A stretch of 64,000 nucleotides of DNA from assembly GCA_032718475.1 (NCBI GenBank), contig JAUCBJ010008006.1:1-64000 (forward strand). Reading direction: 5' to 3'. How positions within the stretch are numbered: position 1 is the stretch's first letter; each line of letters opens with the position of its first letter. Under the pieces are notes generated by a model. It saw only the letters and a program-made list of their open reading frames with translations, was not told the origin of the DNA and did not search any database. The DNA is from Nemertoderma westbladi (lineage: Eukaryota; Xenacoelomorpha; Nemertodermatida; Nemertodermatidae). Positions 1-13,147 of the stretch are shown piece by piece. The position numbers and the translations under genes are program-made.

Positions 1-1245
1 GTGTATTATTGTAGTAAACATAGACAGATATGCGCGTTCATGATACAGGGGTGGGGGGGATTTGATACAAATTCTTACGCGGCGAATTAATATCTCGCCT
101 CAATGTTAAATTATCAATTAAGGGAAATGTGTAGTTTACAGTGCATGCTATTCTAATCAAAACAATAAACTATATTCAATAGAACAGGTTACAGTTTTAT
201 TTTTGGGAGTAATCAGCAGATATTTACGACGATTTTCTCCTGGAGAGGGATGCATTTTGATTGCGTCCAAAGACTCCCCTATCTGGTGTTCAATGGGCTA
301 AAATATATGTAACACAAATATTGTATAACTATTAAAATTATTATTACATAAATTTAATAAACATATAGTTCTATACTATAATATAGTTCTAGAATTATTA
401 GTATTTAAACTGATTATTTTATACAAATGAACAGTACCAGCCTGTTGGGGATGAGGGAGAGAGGGGGGGGGGGGGGGGGGGGGGCTGGTCAGTGGAATGG
501 TGGTTCTAGACTGACGAACGAAACGATAGTACATGTATTTAAGATTTTTTAATTAGGGAAGAATATTAATTGAATTAGTTTAATCATTTCAATGTTTTTA
601 TTCAAACATTTAAACAATTTCACAAGGGGGTGGGGGGTTATCAGGAAACTTAAAAAAACAAGCTGTAAATTATTTAATGAGTTATTATGTTAATTACTAT
701 ATTTACATTATTCATACATCAGAAAAACTTATTATTTTAATTCGAATTTAAACAACATAAGCACCGGATTGGATCCGGGTTAATTTACCCGGAGCCGGAA
801 CCAGAAAATTGGCCCGGAGCTCAGGATTTCAGGAGCCGGAACCGGAGCTCGGTCGCATCCCTAGTAGGGAGGCAGGGAGGGGCGTTACGTGTAGAGGCGT
901 ATAACAGGTAAAGCAAAGGTAGTTAGTACAGGCATCGAATACTACCTCGAAAATATACTCAATACCGAAATATCTGGTGCCTGCCTATTTCTTCCTGCCT
1001 ATTTCAATGTATGTCTGTTGTCATTTTGCAATTGTCTGTAATTTCATATATCGGATTGTCAGTCTGTTACTTTCTCTTAACATGTAATGGTTGTTTATCA
1101 AGGCGTTCTAGAACTATATATATCATATATATATATAACTATACTGATAGTTATACCCCGGGTTATGTTATCATTAATTATATAACTAATTTGTTGCATG
1201 TTTGCATGGCCATATTTCTTTGCATGGTGGTTGGGTTTCTTTTAG
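1..1245. other. Upstream non-coding / intronic sequence
   Basis: AT-rich sequence with no convincing exon. It holds a homopolymer run of 22 G at 463-484, a short GC-rich patch with repeated CCGGA words near 765-870, and TA-rich simple sequence at about 1117-1140. It ends in a pyrimidine-rich tract and AG at 1244-1245, the likely acceptor of the next exon. An open frame that starts at 1011 runs through this AT-rich stretch, but its first 78 codons look like intron rather than protein. Confidence 0.5.
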
Positions 1246-4200
1246 GGTTTAACGCACTCAACGCGGACTTAGATTTACCGCTGTCTCCAATGACACCGGC
1301 TACCCCCCTGGTGGCGGGCACATCTCGGTACGCCTACCCCCCAACATCTTCCCCGTTCGCAGGAAACACAGACGCAGCCAATGATCAGTCAATAGATCGA
1401 GTTTTATTCGACTACGAGAACAAAGGAACGGAACCTGAGGAAAAACCACGAGCACAGAATGTTAGTTTATATGAACCAGTAGTACAGAATGTTAGTTTAT
1501 ATGAACCAGTAGTACAGAATGTTAGTTTATATGAACCAGTAGCACAGAATGTTAGTTTATATGAACCGATAGCACAGAATGTTAGTTTATATGAACCAGT
1601 AGTACAGAATGTTAGTTTATATGAACCAGTAGTACAGAATGTTAGTTTATATGAACCAGTAGCACAGAATGTTAGTTTATATGAACCAGTAGCACAGAAT
1701 GTTAGTTTATATGAACCAGTAGCACAGAATGTTAGTTTATATGAACCAGCAGCAAAGAATGTTAGTTTATATGAACCAGCAGCAAAGAATGTTAGTTTAT
1801 ATGAACCAGTAGCACAGAATGTTAGTTTATATGAACCAGTAGTACAGAATGTTAGTTTATATGAACCAGTAGCACAGAATGTTAGTTTATATGAACCAGT
1901 AGCGCAGAATGTTAGTTTATATGAACCAGTAGTACAGAATGTTAGTTTATATGAACCAGTAGTACAGAATGTTAGTTTATATGAACCAGTAGCACATAAT
2001 GTTAGTTTATATGAACCAGTAGCACAGAATGTTAGTTTATATGAACCAGTAGCATAGAATGTTAGTTTATATGAACCAGTAGCACAGAATGTTAGTTTAT
2101 ATGAACCAGTAGCACAGAATGTTAGTTTATATGAACCAGTAGTACAGAATGTTAGTTTATATGAACCAGTAGCACAGAATGTTAGTTTATATGAACCAGT
2201 AGCTCATAATGTTAGTTTATATGAACCAGTAGCTCATAATGTTAGTTTATATGAACCAGTAGCACAGAATGTTAGTTTATATGAACCAGCAGCAAAGAAT
2301 GTTAGTTTATATGAACCAGTAGCACAGAATGTTAGTTTATATGAACCAGTAGCTCATAATGTTAGTTTATATGAACCAGCAGCAAAGAATGTTAGTTTAT
2401 ATGAACCAGCAGCACAGAATGTTAGTTTATATGAACCAGTAGCACAGAATGTTAGTTTATATGAACCAGTAGCACATAATGTTAGTTTATATGAACCAGT
2501 AGCACATAATGTTAGTTTATATGAACCAGTAGCACAGAATGTTAGTTTATATGAACCAGGAGCACAGAATGTTAGTTTATATGAACCAGTAGTACAGAAT
2601 GTTAGTTTATATGAACCAGTAGCACAGAATGTTAGTTTATATGAACCAGTAGCACAGAATGTTAGTTTATATGAACCAGTAGTACAGAATGTTAGTTTAT
2701 ATGAACCAGTAGCACAGAATGTTAGTTTATATGAACCAGTAGCACAGAATGTTAGTTTATATGAACCAGTAGCACATAATGTTAGTTTATATGAACCAGT
2801 AGCACAGAATGTTAGTTTATATGAACCAGTAGCACAGAATGTTAGTTTATATGAACCAGTAGCACAGAATGTTAGTTTATATGAACCAGTAGCACAGAAT
2901 GTTAGTTTATATGAACCAGTAGCACAGAATGTTAGTTTATATGAACCAGTAGCACAGAATGTTAGTTTATATGAACCAGTAGCACAGAATGTTAGTTTAT
3001 ATGAACCAGTAGCACAGAATGTTAGTTTATATGAACCAGTAGCACAGAATGTTAGTTTATATGAACCAGTAGCACAGAATGTTAGTTTATATGAACCAGT
3101 AGCACAGAATGTTAGTTTATATGAACCAGTAGCACATAATGTTAGTTTATATGAACCAGTAGCACAGAATGTTAGTTTATATGAACCAGTAGTACAGAAT
3201 GTTAGTTTATATGAACCAGTAGCACAGAATGTTAGTTTATATGAACCAGTAGCACAGAATGTTAGTTTATATGAACCAGTAGCACAGAATGTTAGTTTAT
3301 ATGAACCAGTAGCCCAGAATGTTAGTTTATATGAACCAGTAGCACAGAATGTTAGTTTATATGAACCAGTAGCACAGAATGTTAGTTTATATGAACCAGT
3401 AGCACAGAATGTTAGTTTATATGAAGATGAACCAGTAGCACAGAATGTTAGTTTATATGAACCAGTAGCACAGAATGTTAGTTTATATGAACCAGTAGCA
3501 CAGAATGTTAGTTTATATGAACCAGTAGCACAAAATGTTAGTTTATATGAACCAGTAGCACAGAATGTTAGTTTATATGAACCAGTAGTACAGAATGTTA
3601 GTTTATATGAACCAGTAGCACAGAATGTTAGTTTATATGAACCAGTAGCACAAAATGTTAGTTTATATGAACCAGTAGCACAGAATGTTAGTTTATATGA
3701 ACCAGTAGCACAAAATGTTAGTTTATATGAACCAGTAGCACAGAATGTTAGTTTATATGAACCAGTAGTACAGAATGTTAGTTTATATGAACCAGTAGTA
3801 CAGAATGTTAGTTTATATGAACCAGTAGCACAGAATGTTAGTTTATATGAACCAGTAGCACAGAATGTTAGTTTATATGAACCAGTAGCACAGAATGTTA
3901 GTTTATATGAACCAGTAGCACAGAATGTTAGTTTATATGAACCAGCAGTACAGAATGTTAGTTTATATGAACCAGTAGTACAGAATGTTAGTTTATATGA
4001 ACCAGTAGCACATAATGTTAGTTTATATGAACCAGTAGCACAGAATGTTAGTTTATATGAACCAGTAGCACATAATGTTAGTTTATATGAACCAGTAGCA
4101 CAGAATGTTAGTTTATATGAACCAGTAGCACAGAATGTTAGTTTATATGAACCAGCAGCAAAGAATGTTAGTTTATATGAACCAGTAGCACAGAATGTTA

Positions 4201-7200
4201 GTTTATATGAACCAGTAGCACAGAATGTTAGTTTATATGAACCAGTAGCACAGAATGTTAGTTTATATGAACCAGTAGCACAGAATGTTAGTTTATATGA
4301 ACCAGTAGCACAGAATGTTAGTTTATATGAACCAGTAGCACTGAATGTTAGTTTATATGAACCAGTAGCACAGAATGTTAGTTTATATGAACCAGTAGCA
4401 CAGAATGTTAGTTTATATGAACCAGTAGCACAGAATGTTAGTTTATATGAACCAGTAGCACATAATGTTAGTTTATATGAACCAGCAGCAAAGAATGTTA
4501 GTTTATATGAACCAGTAGTACAGAATGTTAGTTTATATGAACCAGCAGCACAGAATGTTAGTTTATATGAACCAGTAGCACAGAATGTTAGTTTATATGA
4601 ACCAGTAGCACAGAATGTTAGTTTATATGAACCAGTAGCACAGAATGTTAGTTTATATGAACCAGCAGCAAAGAATGTTAGTTTATATGAACCAGTAGCA
4701 CAGAATGTTAGTTTATATGAACCAGTAGCACAGAATGTTAGTTTATATGAACCAGTAGCACAGAATGTTAGTTTATATGAACCAGTAGCACAGAATGTTA
4801 GTTTATATGAACCAGTAGCACAGAATGTTAGTTTATATGAACCAGTAGCACAGAATGTTAGTTTATATGAACCAGTAGCACATAATGTTAGTTTATATGA
4901 ACCAGTAGCACAGAATGTTAGTTTATATGAACCAGTAGCACAGAATGTTAGTTTATATGAACCAGTAGCACAGAATGTTAGTTTATATGAACCAGTAGCA
5001 CATAATGTTAGTTTATATGAACCAGTAGTACAGAATGTTAGTTTATATGAACCAGTAGCACAGAATGTTAGTTTATATGAACCAGTAGCACAGAATGTTA
5101 GTTTATATGAACCAGTAGCACAGAATGTTAGTTTATATGAACCAGTAGCACAGAATGTTAGTTTATATGAACCAGTAGCACATAATGTTAGTTTATATGA
5201 ACCAGTAGCACAGAATGTTAGTTTATATGAACCAGTAGCACAGAATGTTAGTTTATATGAACCAGTAGCACAGAATGTTAGTTTATATGAACCAGCAGCA
5301 AAGAATGTTAGTTTATATGAACCAGTAGCACAGAATGTTAGTTTATATGAACCAGTAGCACAGAATGTTAGTTTATATGAACCAGTAGCACAGAATGTTA
5401 GTTTATATGAACCAGCAGCAAAGAATGTTAGTTTATATGAACCAGTAGCACAGAATGTTAGTTTATATGAACCAGTAGCACATAATGTTAGTTTATATGA
5501 ACCAGTAGCACAGAATGTTAGTTTATATGAACCAGTAGCACAGAATGTTAGTTTATATGAACCAGTAGCACAGAATGTTAGTTTATATGAACCAGTAGCA
5601 CAGAATGTTAGTTTATATGAACCAGTAGCACATAATGTTAGTTTATATGAACCAGTAGCACAGAATGTTAGTTTATATGAACCAGTAGCACAGAATGTTA
5701 GTTTATATGAACCAGTAGCACAGAATGTTAGTTTATATGAACCAGTAGTACAGAATGTTAGTTTATATGAACCAGTAGTACAGAATGTTAGTTTATATGA
5801 ACCAGTAGCACAGAATGTTAGTTTATATGAACCAGTAGCACAGAATGTTAGTTTATATGAACCAGTAGCACAGAATGTTAGTTTATATGAACCAGTAGCA
5901 CAGAATGTTAGTTTATATGAACCAGTAGCACAGAATGTTAGTTTATATGAACCAGTAGCACAGAATGTTAGTTTATATGAACCAGTAGCACAGAATGTTA
6001 GTTTATATGAACCAGTAGCACAGAATGTTAGTTTATATGAACCAGTAGCACAGAATGTTAGTTTATATGAACCAGTAGCACAGAATGTTAGTTTATATGA
6101 ACCAGTAGCACAGAATGTTAGTTTATATGAACCAGTAGCACAGAATGTTAGTTTATATGAACCAGTAGTACAGAATGTTAGTTTATATGAACCAGTAGCA
6201 CAGAATGTTAGTTTATATGAACCAGTAGCACAGAATGTTAGTTTATATGAACCAGTAGCACAGAATGTTAGTTTATATGAACCAGTAGCACAGAATGTTA
6301 GTTTATATGAACCAGTAGCACAGAATGTTAGTTTATATGAACCAGTAGCACAGAATGTTAGTTTATATGAACCAGTAGCACAGAATGTTAGTTTATATGA
6401 ACCAGTAGCACAGAATGTTAGTTTATATGAACCAGTAGCACAGAATGTTAGTTTATATGAACCAGTAGCACAGAATGTTAGTTTATATGAACCAGTAGCA
6501 CAGAATGTTAGTTTATATGAACCAGTAGCACAGAATGTTAGTTTATATGAACCAGTAGCACATAATGTTAGTTTATATGAACCAGTAGCACAGAATGTTA
6601 GTTTATATGAACCAGTAGCACAGAATGTTAGTTTATATGAACCAGTAGCACAGAATGTTAGTTTATATGAACCAGTAGTACAGAATGTTAGTTTATATGA
6701 ACCAGTAGCACAGAATGTTAGTTTATATGAACCAGTAGCACAGAATGTTAGTTTATATGAACCAGTAGCACAGAATGTTAGTTTATATGAACCAGTAGCA
6801 CAGAATGTTAGTTTATATGAACCAGTAGCACAGAATGTTAGTTTATATGAACCAGTAGCACAGAATGTTAGTTTATATGAACCAGTAGCACAGAATGTTA
6901 GTTTATATGAACCAGTAGCACAGAATGTTAGTTTATATGAACCAGTAGCACAGAATGTTAGTTTATATGAACCAGTAGCACAGAATGTTAGTTTATATGA
7001 ACCAGTAGCACAGAATGTTAGTTTATATGAACCAGTAGCACAGAATGTTAGTTTATATGAACCAGTAGCACAGAATGTTAGTTTATATGAACCAGTAGCA
7101 CAGAATGTTAGTTTATATGAACCAGTAGCACAGAATGTTAGTTTATATGAACCAGCAGCAAAGAATGTTAGTTTATATGAACCAGTAGCACAGAATGTTA

Positions 7201-8216
7201 GTTTATATGAACCAGCAGCACAGAATGTTAGTTTATATGAACCAGTAGCACAGAATGTTAGTTTATATGAACCAGTAGTACAGAATGTTAGTTTATATGA
7301 ACCAGTAGCACAGAATGTTAGTTTATATGAACCAGTAGCACAGAATGTTAGTTTATATGAACCAGTAGCACATAATGTTAGTTTATATGAACCAGTAGCT
7401 CATAATGTTAGTTTATATGAACCAGTAGCACAGAATGTTAGTTTATATGAACCAGTAGCACAGAATGTTAGTTTATATGAACCAGTAGCACAGAATGTTA
7501 GTTTATATGAACCAGTAGCACATAATGTTAGTTTATATGAACCAGTAGCACAGAATGTTAGTTTATATGAACCAGTAGCACATAATGTTAGTTTATATGA
7601 ACCAGTAGCACAGAATGTTAGTTTATATGAACCAGTAGCATAGAATGTTAGTTTATATGAACCAGTAGCACAGAATGTTAGTTTATATGAACCAGTAGCA
7701 CAGAATGTTAGTTTATATGAACCAGTAGCACAGAATGTTAGTTTATATGAACCAGCAGCAAAGAATGTTAGTTTATATGAACCAGTAGCACAGAATGTTA
7801 GTTTATATGAACCAGTAGCACAAAATGTTAGTTTATATGAACCAGTAGCACATAATGTTAGTTTATATGAACCAGTAGCACATTATGTTAGTTTATATGA
7901 ACCAGTAGTACAGAATGTTAGTTTATATGAACCAGTAGCGCAGAATGTTAGTTTATATGAACCAGTAGCACAGAATGTTAGTTTATATGAACCAGTAGCA
8001 CAGAATGTTAGTTTATATGAACCAGTAGTACAGAATGTTAGTTTATATGATCCAGTAGCACAGAATGTTAGTTTATATGAACCAGTAGCACAGAATGTTA
8101 GTTTATATGAACCAGCAGCAAAGAATGTTAGTTTATATGAACCAGTAGCACATAATGTTAGTTTATATGAACCAGTAGCACAGAATGTTAGTTTACGTGA
8201 ACCAGTAGCACAGAAT
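1246..8216 (+). CDS. Giant repeat exon of an unidentified gene: 225 x decapeptide QNVSLYEPVA
   Basis: The exon is inferred from a pyrimidine tract and AG at 1244-1245 and a GT at 8217 just after the last CAG AAT. The first roughly 70 codons are unique (Asn/Ala/Pro/Thr rich, then an acidic stretch ending EEKPRA). From 1455 the frame is a 30-bp tandem repeat coding mainly QNVSLYEPVA. The span 1455-8210 is exactly 225 units plus one 6-bp in-frame insertion near 3425. Every unit has an NVS sequon and an LYEP tyrosine motif. Two in-frame CAG-to-TAG changes (2055-2057 and 7641-7643) interrupt the frame. The exon ends in phase 0, matching the next exon. The unique parts resemble nothing I recognise. 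This could be a working gene with sequence errors in the array, a gene using only part of the array, or a decaying one. Confidence 0.55.
1455..8216 (+). repeat. 30-bp coding minisatellite, about 225 units
   Basis: The unit contains AATGTTAGTTTATATGAACC and keeps a strict 30-bp register over 6.76 kb, apart from one 6-bp insertion near 3425. Variation is almost entirely at a few positions: GCA/GTA/GCC at the alanine codon, CAG/CAT/AAG at the glutamine codon, and GTA/GCA at the valine codon. The final unit degrades (TTTACGTGAACC). Near-identity over 225 copies points to recent homogenisation or expansion. Confidence 0.97.
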
Positions 8217-8293
8217 GTAACGTGCGTAATGTAACCAGTAGCTAGTAACCAGTAACTAATTGTTGTGTAGCAGATTATCTTATTACTTTTCAG

Positions 8294-8390
8294 GGACCTA
8301 CTGGTGTGAACGAAGGCAAACCTGTTGATAATTTCGACGATTTATTCCAAGAAGCTGCTGTTTTTTCAAAAGAAATGCAAAAGGAACAAG
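8294..8390 (+). CDS. Internal exon, unidentified gene (acidic, FDDLF motif)
   Basis: A 97-nt exon bounded by TTACTTTTCAG and AAG|GTAGGTGAG. Only one frame is open. It codes an acidic peptide with NFDDLFQEAA and a Lys/Gln/Glu-rich end. It starts in phase 0, matching the end of the repeat exon across a 77-nt intron, and leaves one base (G) that completes a Glu codon with the next exon. Short DNF/FDDLF-type motifs are found in trafficking adaptors, but I do not assign a family. Confidence 0.6.
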
Positions 8391-8580
8391 GTAGGTGAGA
8401 AACAAGGCAATTGTTAGACGTTATTGAGACGACTATTTGAGGTGGTTTCTAGATATTCGCCTGAATTATATATATCATATTGAGCCTGAATATTCTGTAG
8501 TTTCATTTAACTAAGTTCAATCAATCGTTGTTAAATTTATATTACGACGCCACAACCATGTCTTTCGCGATACTTTTGTG

Positions 8581-8935
8581 TCTCATACTACTAGGATCGG
8601 CATGCTGCATTGCAGCTGCATTATATATATATTATATATATATTAAGAATGTTCTGCCGGCTTGTCGACAAAATTGCGCCGCCACAACTCCCTATCACCC
8701 ATGACATTTGCTAGATTATCCGCATCTTCAAGGCCAGTGTCCTTTAAAAGGCGTCTCATACTACTAGTATCGGCATGCTGCATTGCAGCTGCATTATATA
8801 ATATATATTATATATATATTAAGAATGCTCTGCCGGCTTGTCGACAAAATTGCACCGCCACAACTCCCTATCACCCATGACATTTGCTAGATCATCCGCA
8901 TCTTCAAGGCCAGTGTCCTTTAAGATGCGTCTCAA
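8581..8935. repeat. Tandem duplication of about 173 bp carrying a LINE tail fragment
   Basis: The segment starting TCTCATACTACTAG at 8581 recurs at 8754. Each copy holds a TA-rich stretch followed by sequence that, on the minus strand, codes the end of a non-LTR reverse transcriptase. The copies differ at a few bases. It lies in the intron between the exons at 8294 and 9528. Confidence 0.8.
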
Positions 8936-9082
8936 GAAAGTCATGGTCTGTCCATGCTTATTCACTCCATGAGGCTGCCAAAGCACAAGATTATACACTG
9001 GCTGGTCCTCACGGTGAAAGCAATGTCCTGCAAAGCGGAGGCGATTTTGTTCTAGTGTCAAGCTTGGGGGACCTAACGACAA
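8819..9082 (-). pseudogene. C-terminal remnant of a LINE reverse transcriptase
   Basis: The minus strand codes about 87 residues with the layout of the C-terminal tail of many invertebrate LINE ORF2 proteins: RLRFAGHCF, then QPVYNLVLWQPHG, then LKDTGLEDADDLANVMGDRE and LWR. No catalytic domain remains. A second, shorter copy of the distal part lies in the upstream tandem duplicate (about 8642-8740). It sits in antisense orientation inside an intron. The overlapping plus-strand frame at 8884-9240 is its shadow. Confidence 0.7.
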
Positions 9083-9527
9083 TTAGAGATCATCATGGAC
9101 TCAGGCTTCTTGAATATCCAATAGGTCGTGTTACCATTACCCCATTTTATTATGATTGTCTAGGGACATGCGTAGAACATAACCAACCACAATTACGAAA
9201 AAAATTGGCGCAAGTAACTAAGAATGGTGATAAATTATAATTACATTAAATTTACTAGTTTTTTCATATTAAATTATTGGTAATATGAGTGTATATATTA
9301 AATATATATTACTGCTTTACTAATATACAATTTAATTGACAATTATTGTAATCATCTTTATAGTGTTATTTTTTTATCTATTATATTATATTATAATAGA
9401 TAAAAAAAACACATATAAATATTAAATATAATTTATAACAAATGAGATTTGTGATTCTACCGGTATACAATTATTATTCTTATCTTCAAGTACATTTAAC
9501 ATAAACATGTATTACTTTCACTTTTAG

Positions 9528-9588
9528 AGTCAGCTCCACCCCCGCCGTCGTACAACGATGCTGTTAATGGAGATGACGGTTCACAAAG
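9528..9588 (+). CDS. Internal exon with PPPPSY motif
   Basis: A 61-nt exon bounded by TTTCACTTTTAG and CAAAG|GTTAGT. It completes the split Glu codon from the 8294-8390 exon and codes ESAPPPPSYNDAVNGDDGSQ. PPxY-type motifs bind WW domains in known families; here PPSY is the candidate. It leaves two bases (AG), matching the exon at 13148. A further strong acceptor at 9643 would leave an intron of only 55 nt and breaks phase. Confidence 0.55.
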
Positions 9589-10704
9589 GTTAGTTTAAAC
9601 AAAACGGTTAAAATTCTCCTATTATATCGTTTGTTTTTTACAGCGCAAATGTTTGTATACTTTTCCGTTCATTGATTGTGGTCATTGTTAACGTAAGTCA
9701 ATAACTAATTACCAATGTGTTGTAGCCAGTCGAATTCTTATCTAAAATGTATTATAGAATCTCAGCTATTAATATGTAAAGATGATTCTGCCGTCTACTG
9801 AGCTGCCATCGAACAGATGAGTTTGTGTATAATCTGGTTCGATCGCAGTGCGCTGGAGAGAGTAAACGGGGATATCAACCTTTTAACATTCATGGCTCCT
9901 GAGGACTTTCAAAGGCTCTACATGTCCACGTTTTAGTCTCTGTTTATAGTAAATATCAATTCTAAATCAAGTCTAATCAAGTCTCTGTTTATAGTAAATA
10001 TCAATTCTAAACTAGAGACTTAGCGCGCCCAAACAGCATCCAACTCAAGTGATCTAGCTGAGAACAGAATTGAGCAAAAATTCAAATGACCTTTTTTTAC
10101 TAAATTAGACAAGACTTCACTCAAACGCACCCCTATACTGACTTAATGACTATTAGGGATTTTTGTAAATGTTGTATTTTGTCATTTTATATGTGGCAGA
10201 TCAACATCCCATTAATATCCAAATGTTTTGTGTTGCTATAGAAATGTTGCAACATTATAGTTTTAACTTTTTTACTTAATAATAACGCGAGAAAATCTAG
10301 TTGATTTACTCTTTAAATATAAATTTACCGCCATCCACACTATTACGGAGCTGTTTTAAGTTGTGTCTGTAATAATATTTTTTTCCTGTTTTTTTTTATT
10401 GTAGATAAACATTTAACTATAGTATATAAATTAATTTAACTGTTTGGTAAGTATACTTTATTTAGTTTAGTAGTATCATATTGTGTTGAGTTGATCAGTT
10501 ATTATCATCCACCGTACAACATCTCTCTCATTGCCATTTTTGATTGTTGTCCTCATCTGATCGCATTGTTAGTTTTTCATTCCCCAAACTGTTCTTTTTC
10601 TAGCTGTTATTCATCGAGTAGACAGACCCCTACGTAATTCCATTTCCATCCTCTGGTTCCAAATTTTTCAAATACAATATTTGTTTTCAATTTGGCAATT
10701 GTTA

Positions 10705-10886
10705 GGCCGCGTTCACACTACCGAGTCAAAGTCAAAGTCAAAAGACAAAATGTAAAACACATCACATGAAATTTATTTTTTTCTAGATTGCATTATATTA
10801 GGCCTATATAATGTATTATTATTTATTATTGCTAGCTAACTATATTTATTTTATTTTGACTTTGACTCGGTAGTCTGAACGCGGCC
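10705..10886. mobile_element. MITE-like element with 33-bp terminal inverted repeats
   Basis: The left end GGCCGCGTTCACACTACCGA and the right end, read in reverse complement as GGCCGCGTTCAGACTACCGA, match over about 33 bp with one difference. The inverted repeats include GAGTCAAAGTCAAA. They enclose about 115 bp of AT-rich DNA with no coding capacity. Size and structure fit a non-autonomous DNA transposon. I see no clean target-site duplication, so the superfamily is not assigned. Confidence 0.75.
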
Positions 10887-12811
10887 TGAAGTTTCATTTT
10901 TCCGCTAAAACGAGTTAAATAATGCTTAATTATTTATGGTAATAATTATTTAATATATTTATGGTTACCGAGCCGACACTGATTAGTGTCACACCAAAAT
11001 TGATAAAATTTTAGCCAAAAAGTTAAGCAGTTTTAAATATAACGCCCCTAAATAAATGATCCAACACTCAAACAAAATATCGTTTCTCGACAAATAATAA
11101 ATAAAAACCAAATCAAATGAATGTTTCTCAAAACCGAAATGTATAATAAATACATTTTTACCCGTTACATTTGAATATATATGCAGCTACACATTTACTC
11201 AAAATAAATATACATTTACCCAGAAAATAAATAGCCCACATTGTAACCAACACTATAATACTAACTGTAACCATTTTTATGCAAGACTTTTTGATTAATT
11301 AATTTTTACGCCGACTAAATATTTCCGTAATAATATTTTTGCGCTCTACAGTATCGCTTATAACGCGGCAAACGCGAATCAGCATGGTGTGGAGAGAACA
11401 GCTGTTGCTATGGTAACGCTGGCTCTTTGTCTGGTTCTTTGCGTTATGATCGCAGCTGCGTTTCACGTTGTATCCGATGGTAATTACGAACATGGGTCAC
11501 TGACGGGACTCGCGTACATGAAACTTTAATAAACACGTAATATACAACGTTATTACTGCGGTAAACTCGCACGACGGTATAATTATGGCTCTTTTGGGGT
11601 TTTCCGTTCACGTTTCACTCAGGTGACTGGACTGCATGATATTGTTGGACGGAATCAAATTTCATCCCCATTTTTTTAGAAATGGGATTTGCGCCCATAA
11701 TTAAAATTATTCGCCGAGGGGGATATTAATTCGCCGAGATGGGACTGCATTGAGCCCCGACCACCCCCCCCCCCCCCGCACTTCCCCTGTCTCAAAATTC
11801 CTGTCAACTCATTTAGTTACGGCGACACCAATTTATAATTATAATTTAGTTGTATTAGCATGAGTTTCACACACACAATTTAATATAAACATTGTGCACC
11901 ATTTTCATGTTACTGTGTTATGTAGACTTGGTGAATTGGTGTGGTAACTTGAAAAGTAAGGGGGTGAAAACCCACTTAACGAAAAAAATTCACTTTCAAG
12001 TCGAAATTTTCAATTTCTTTGATTTTCAGTGGAATATGCACTGTGCATTTTGTAAATAGGAATCGAAATCTTTTAAAGCCGGGTTAATCTAGCTCGCTTA
12101 TTTTACGAAATATTCAGGTTTAAAAGGAAAGCTTGGTGTCCAACCACAGCAAATATTGTAAACCTATGTAAATATGGTCAACCCCCAGTGACGCCCTTTC
12201 TCATTTTTTCCATTTCTGAACAAAACCATAATATTACAATATTGTAAAAGACAGTTTCTCAGCTAATCAGACGCAGTATCTATCTTGACTTTAAAATCAC
12301 AATTTTTCCGTATCGACCTTTTTGCTTTCACTGCCACTGTGTCATTAAGAATCATCGGATAAGAAAAATAATCTTTAGAAAAATTAATTATATTGGTTAA
12401 TAAAGTTCCCATAAAATTATTTCGATAATTTAAACACACAAGGATCAATTGAAATAGCATCATTAATTACCGAAGGAGGCAACAGATGATTGTCTCTTGG
12501 CTGTTACCTGTAAGGTAGGGTAAGGCTAAACTCTATCTCTAAACAACCCCGTTCTTTATAAATTAAAATTTAGAATAGATTCGAAATAAGAAAAGAAAAA
12601 TTGAGGCAAAATCTCAAGGATGTTTCTGTCACAATTGCATGAAGAACATCTTATTTATTCACACCGTAATTCACCATGTTTTTCACTTGTTTGTATTCCA
12701 TATGACTGGTATGTAATGAGAAGATGTTACCATAGCAACTGTTGCGAATGTTTATTTTAAGCAAGGTTACGTGAAGTATAAGTACAATTTGTACCGGTAC
12801 GCTCCTGCGTT

Positions 12812-13016
12812 CCAGAATGCAGTTCTAGAACACAGTTCTAGGACACGTTTTTAGAACACAGTTTTAGAACGCAGTTCTAGAACACAGTTTTAGAACGCAG
12901 TTCTAGAACGCAGTTCTAGAATGCAATTCTAGAATACAGTTTTGGGAGGCAGTTCTAGAACGCTGTTTTAGAACAGTTTTAGAACGCAGATCTAGAACAC
13001 AGTTCTAGAACGCAGA
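12812..13016. repeat. 13-bp array built on the palindrome TTCTAGAA
   Basis: Degenerate tandem units such as CGCAGTTCTAGAA and CACAGTTTTAGAA repeat with a 13-bp period. The TTCTAGAA core has the TTCnnGAA arrangement of heat-shock elements. The same core recurs as separate sites at about 51,870-52,090, in an intron of the zinc-finger gene. Confidence 0.8.
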
Positions 13017-13147
13017 TGCCTGTTCTGCCGGTAGGCCAAGGATTAAGTCTAACGACATATTTCTAGTCCGGTCCCCCCAGAACTATACTCCCCAGATGAA
13101 ACTCCAGTACTCATATAGCTACCATTTACGGATGATTTCCATTTCAG

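Larger units (their letters stand above)
9589..13147 (+). other. Long AT-rich intron of the repeat-exon gene
   Basis: No exon is convincing in this 3.5-kb stretch. It contains a MITE (10705-10886), a C-rich run near 11764-11777 and a 13-bp palindromic array (about 12812-13016). The rest is unremarkable AT-rich sequence. Several short frames on the minus strand (11299-11493, 12263-12463) have no recognisable protein features. Confidence 0.45.

Noticed and set aside
8884-9240. 118-codon plus-strand ORF
   Set aside because: Antisense shadow of the LINE C-terminal remnant, which shows family-typical motifs on the minus strand.
9644-9692. Possible exon with strong acceptor and donor, hydrophobic peptide
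   Set aside because: It would leave a 55-nt intron before it, and its exit phase does not match the exon at 13148.
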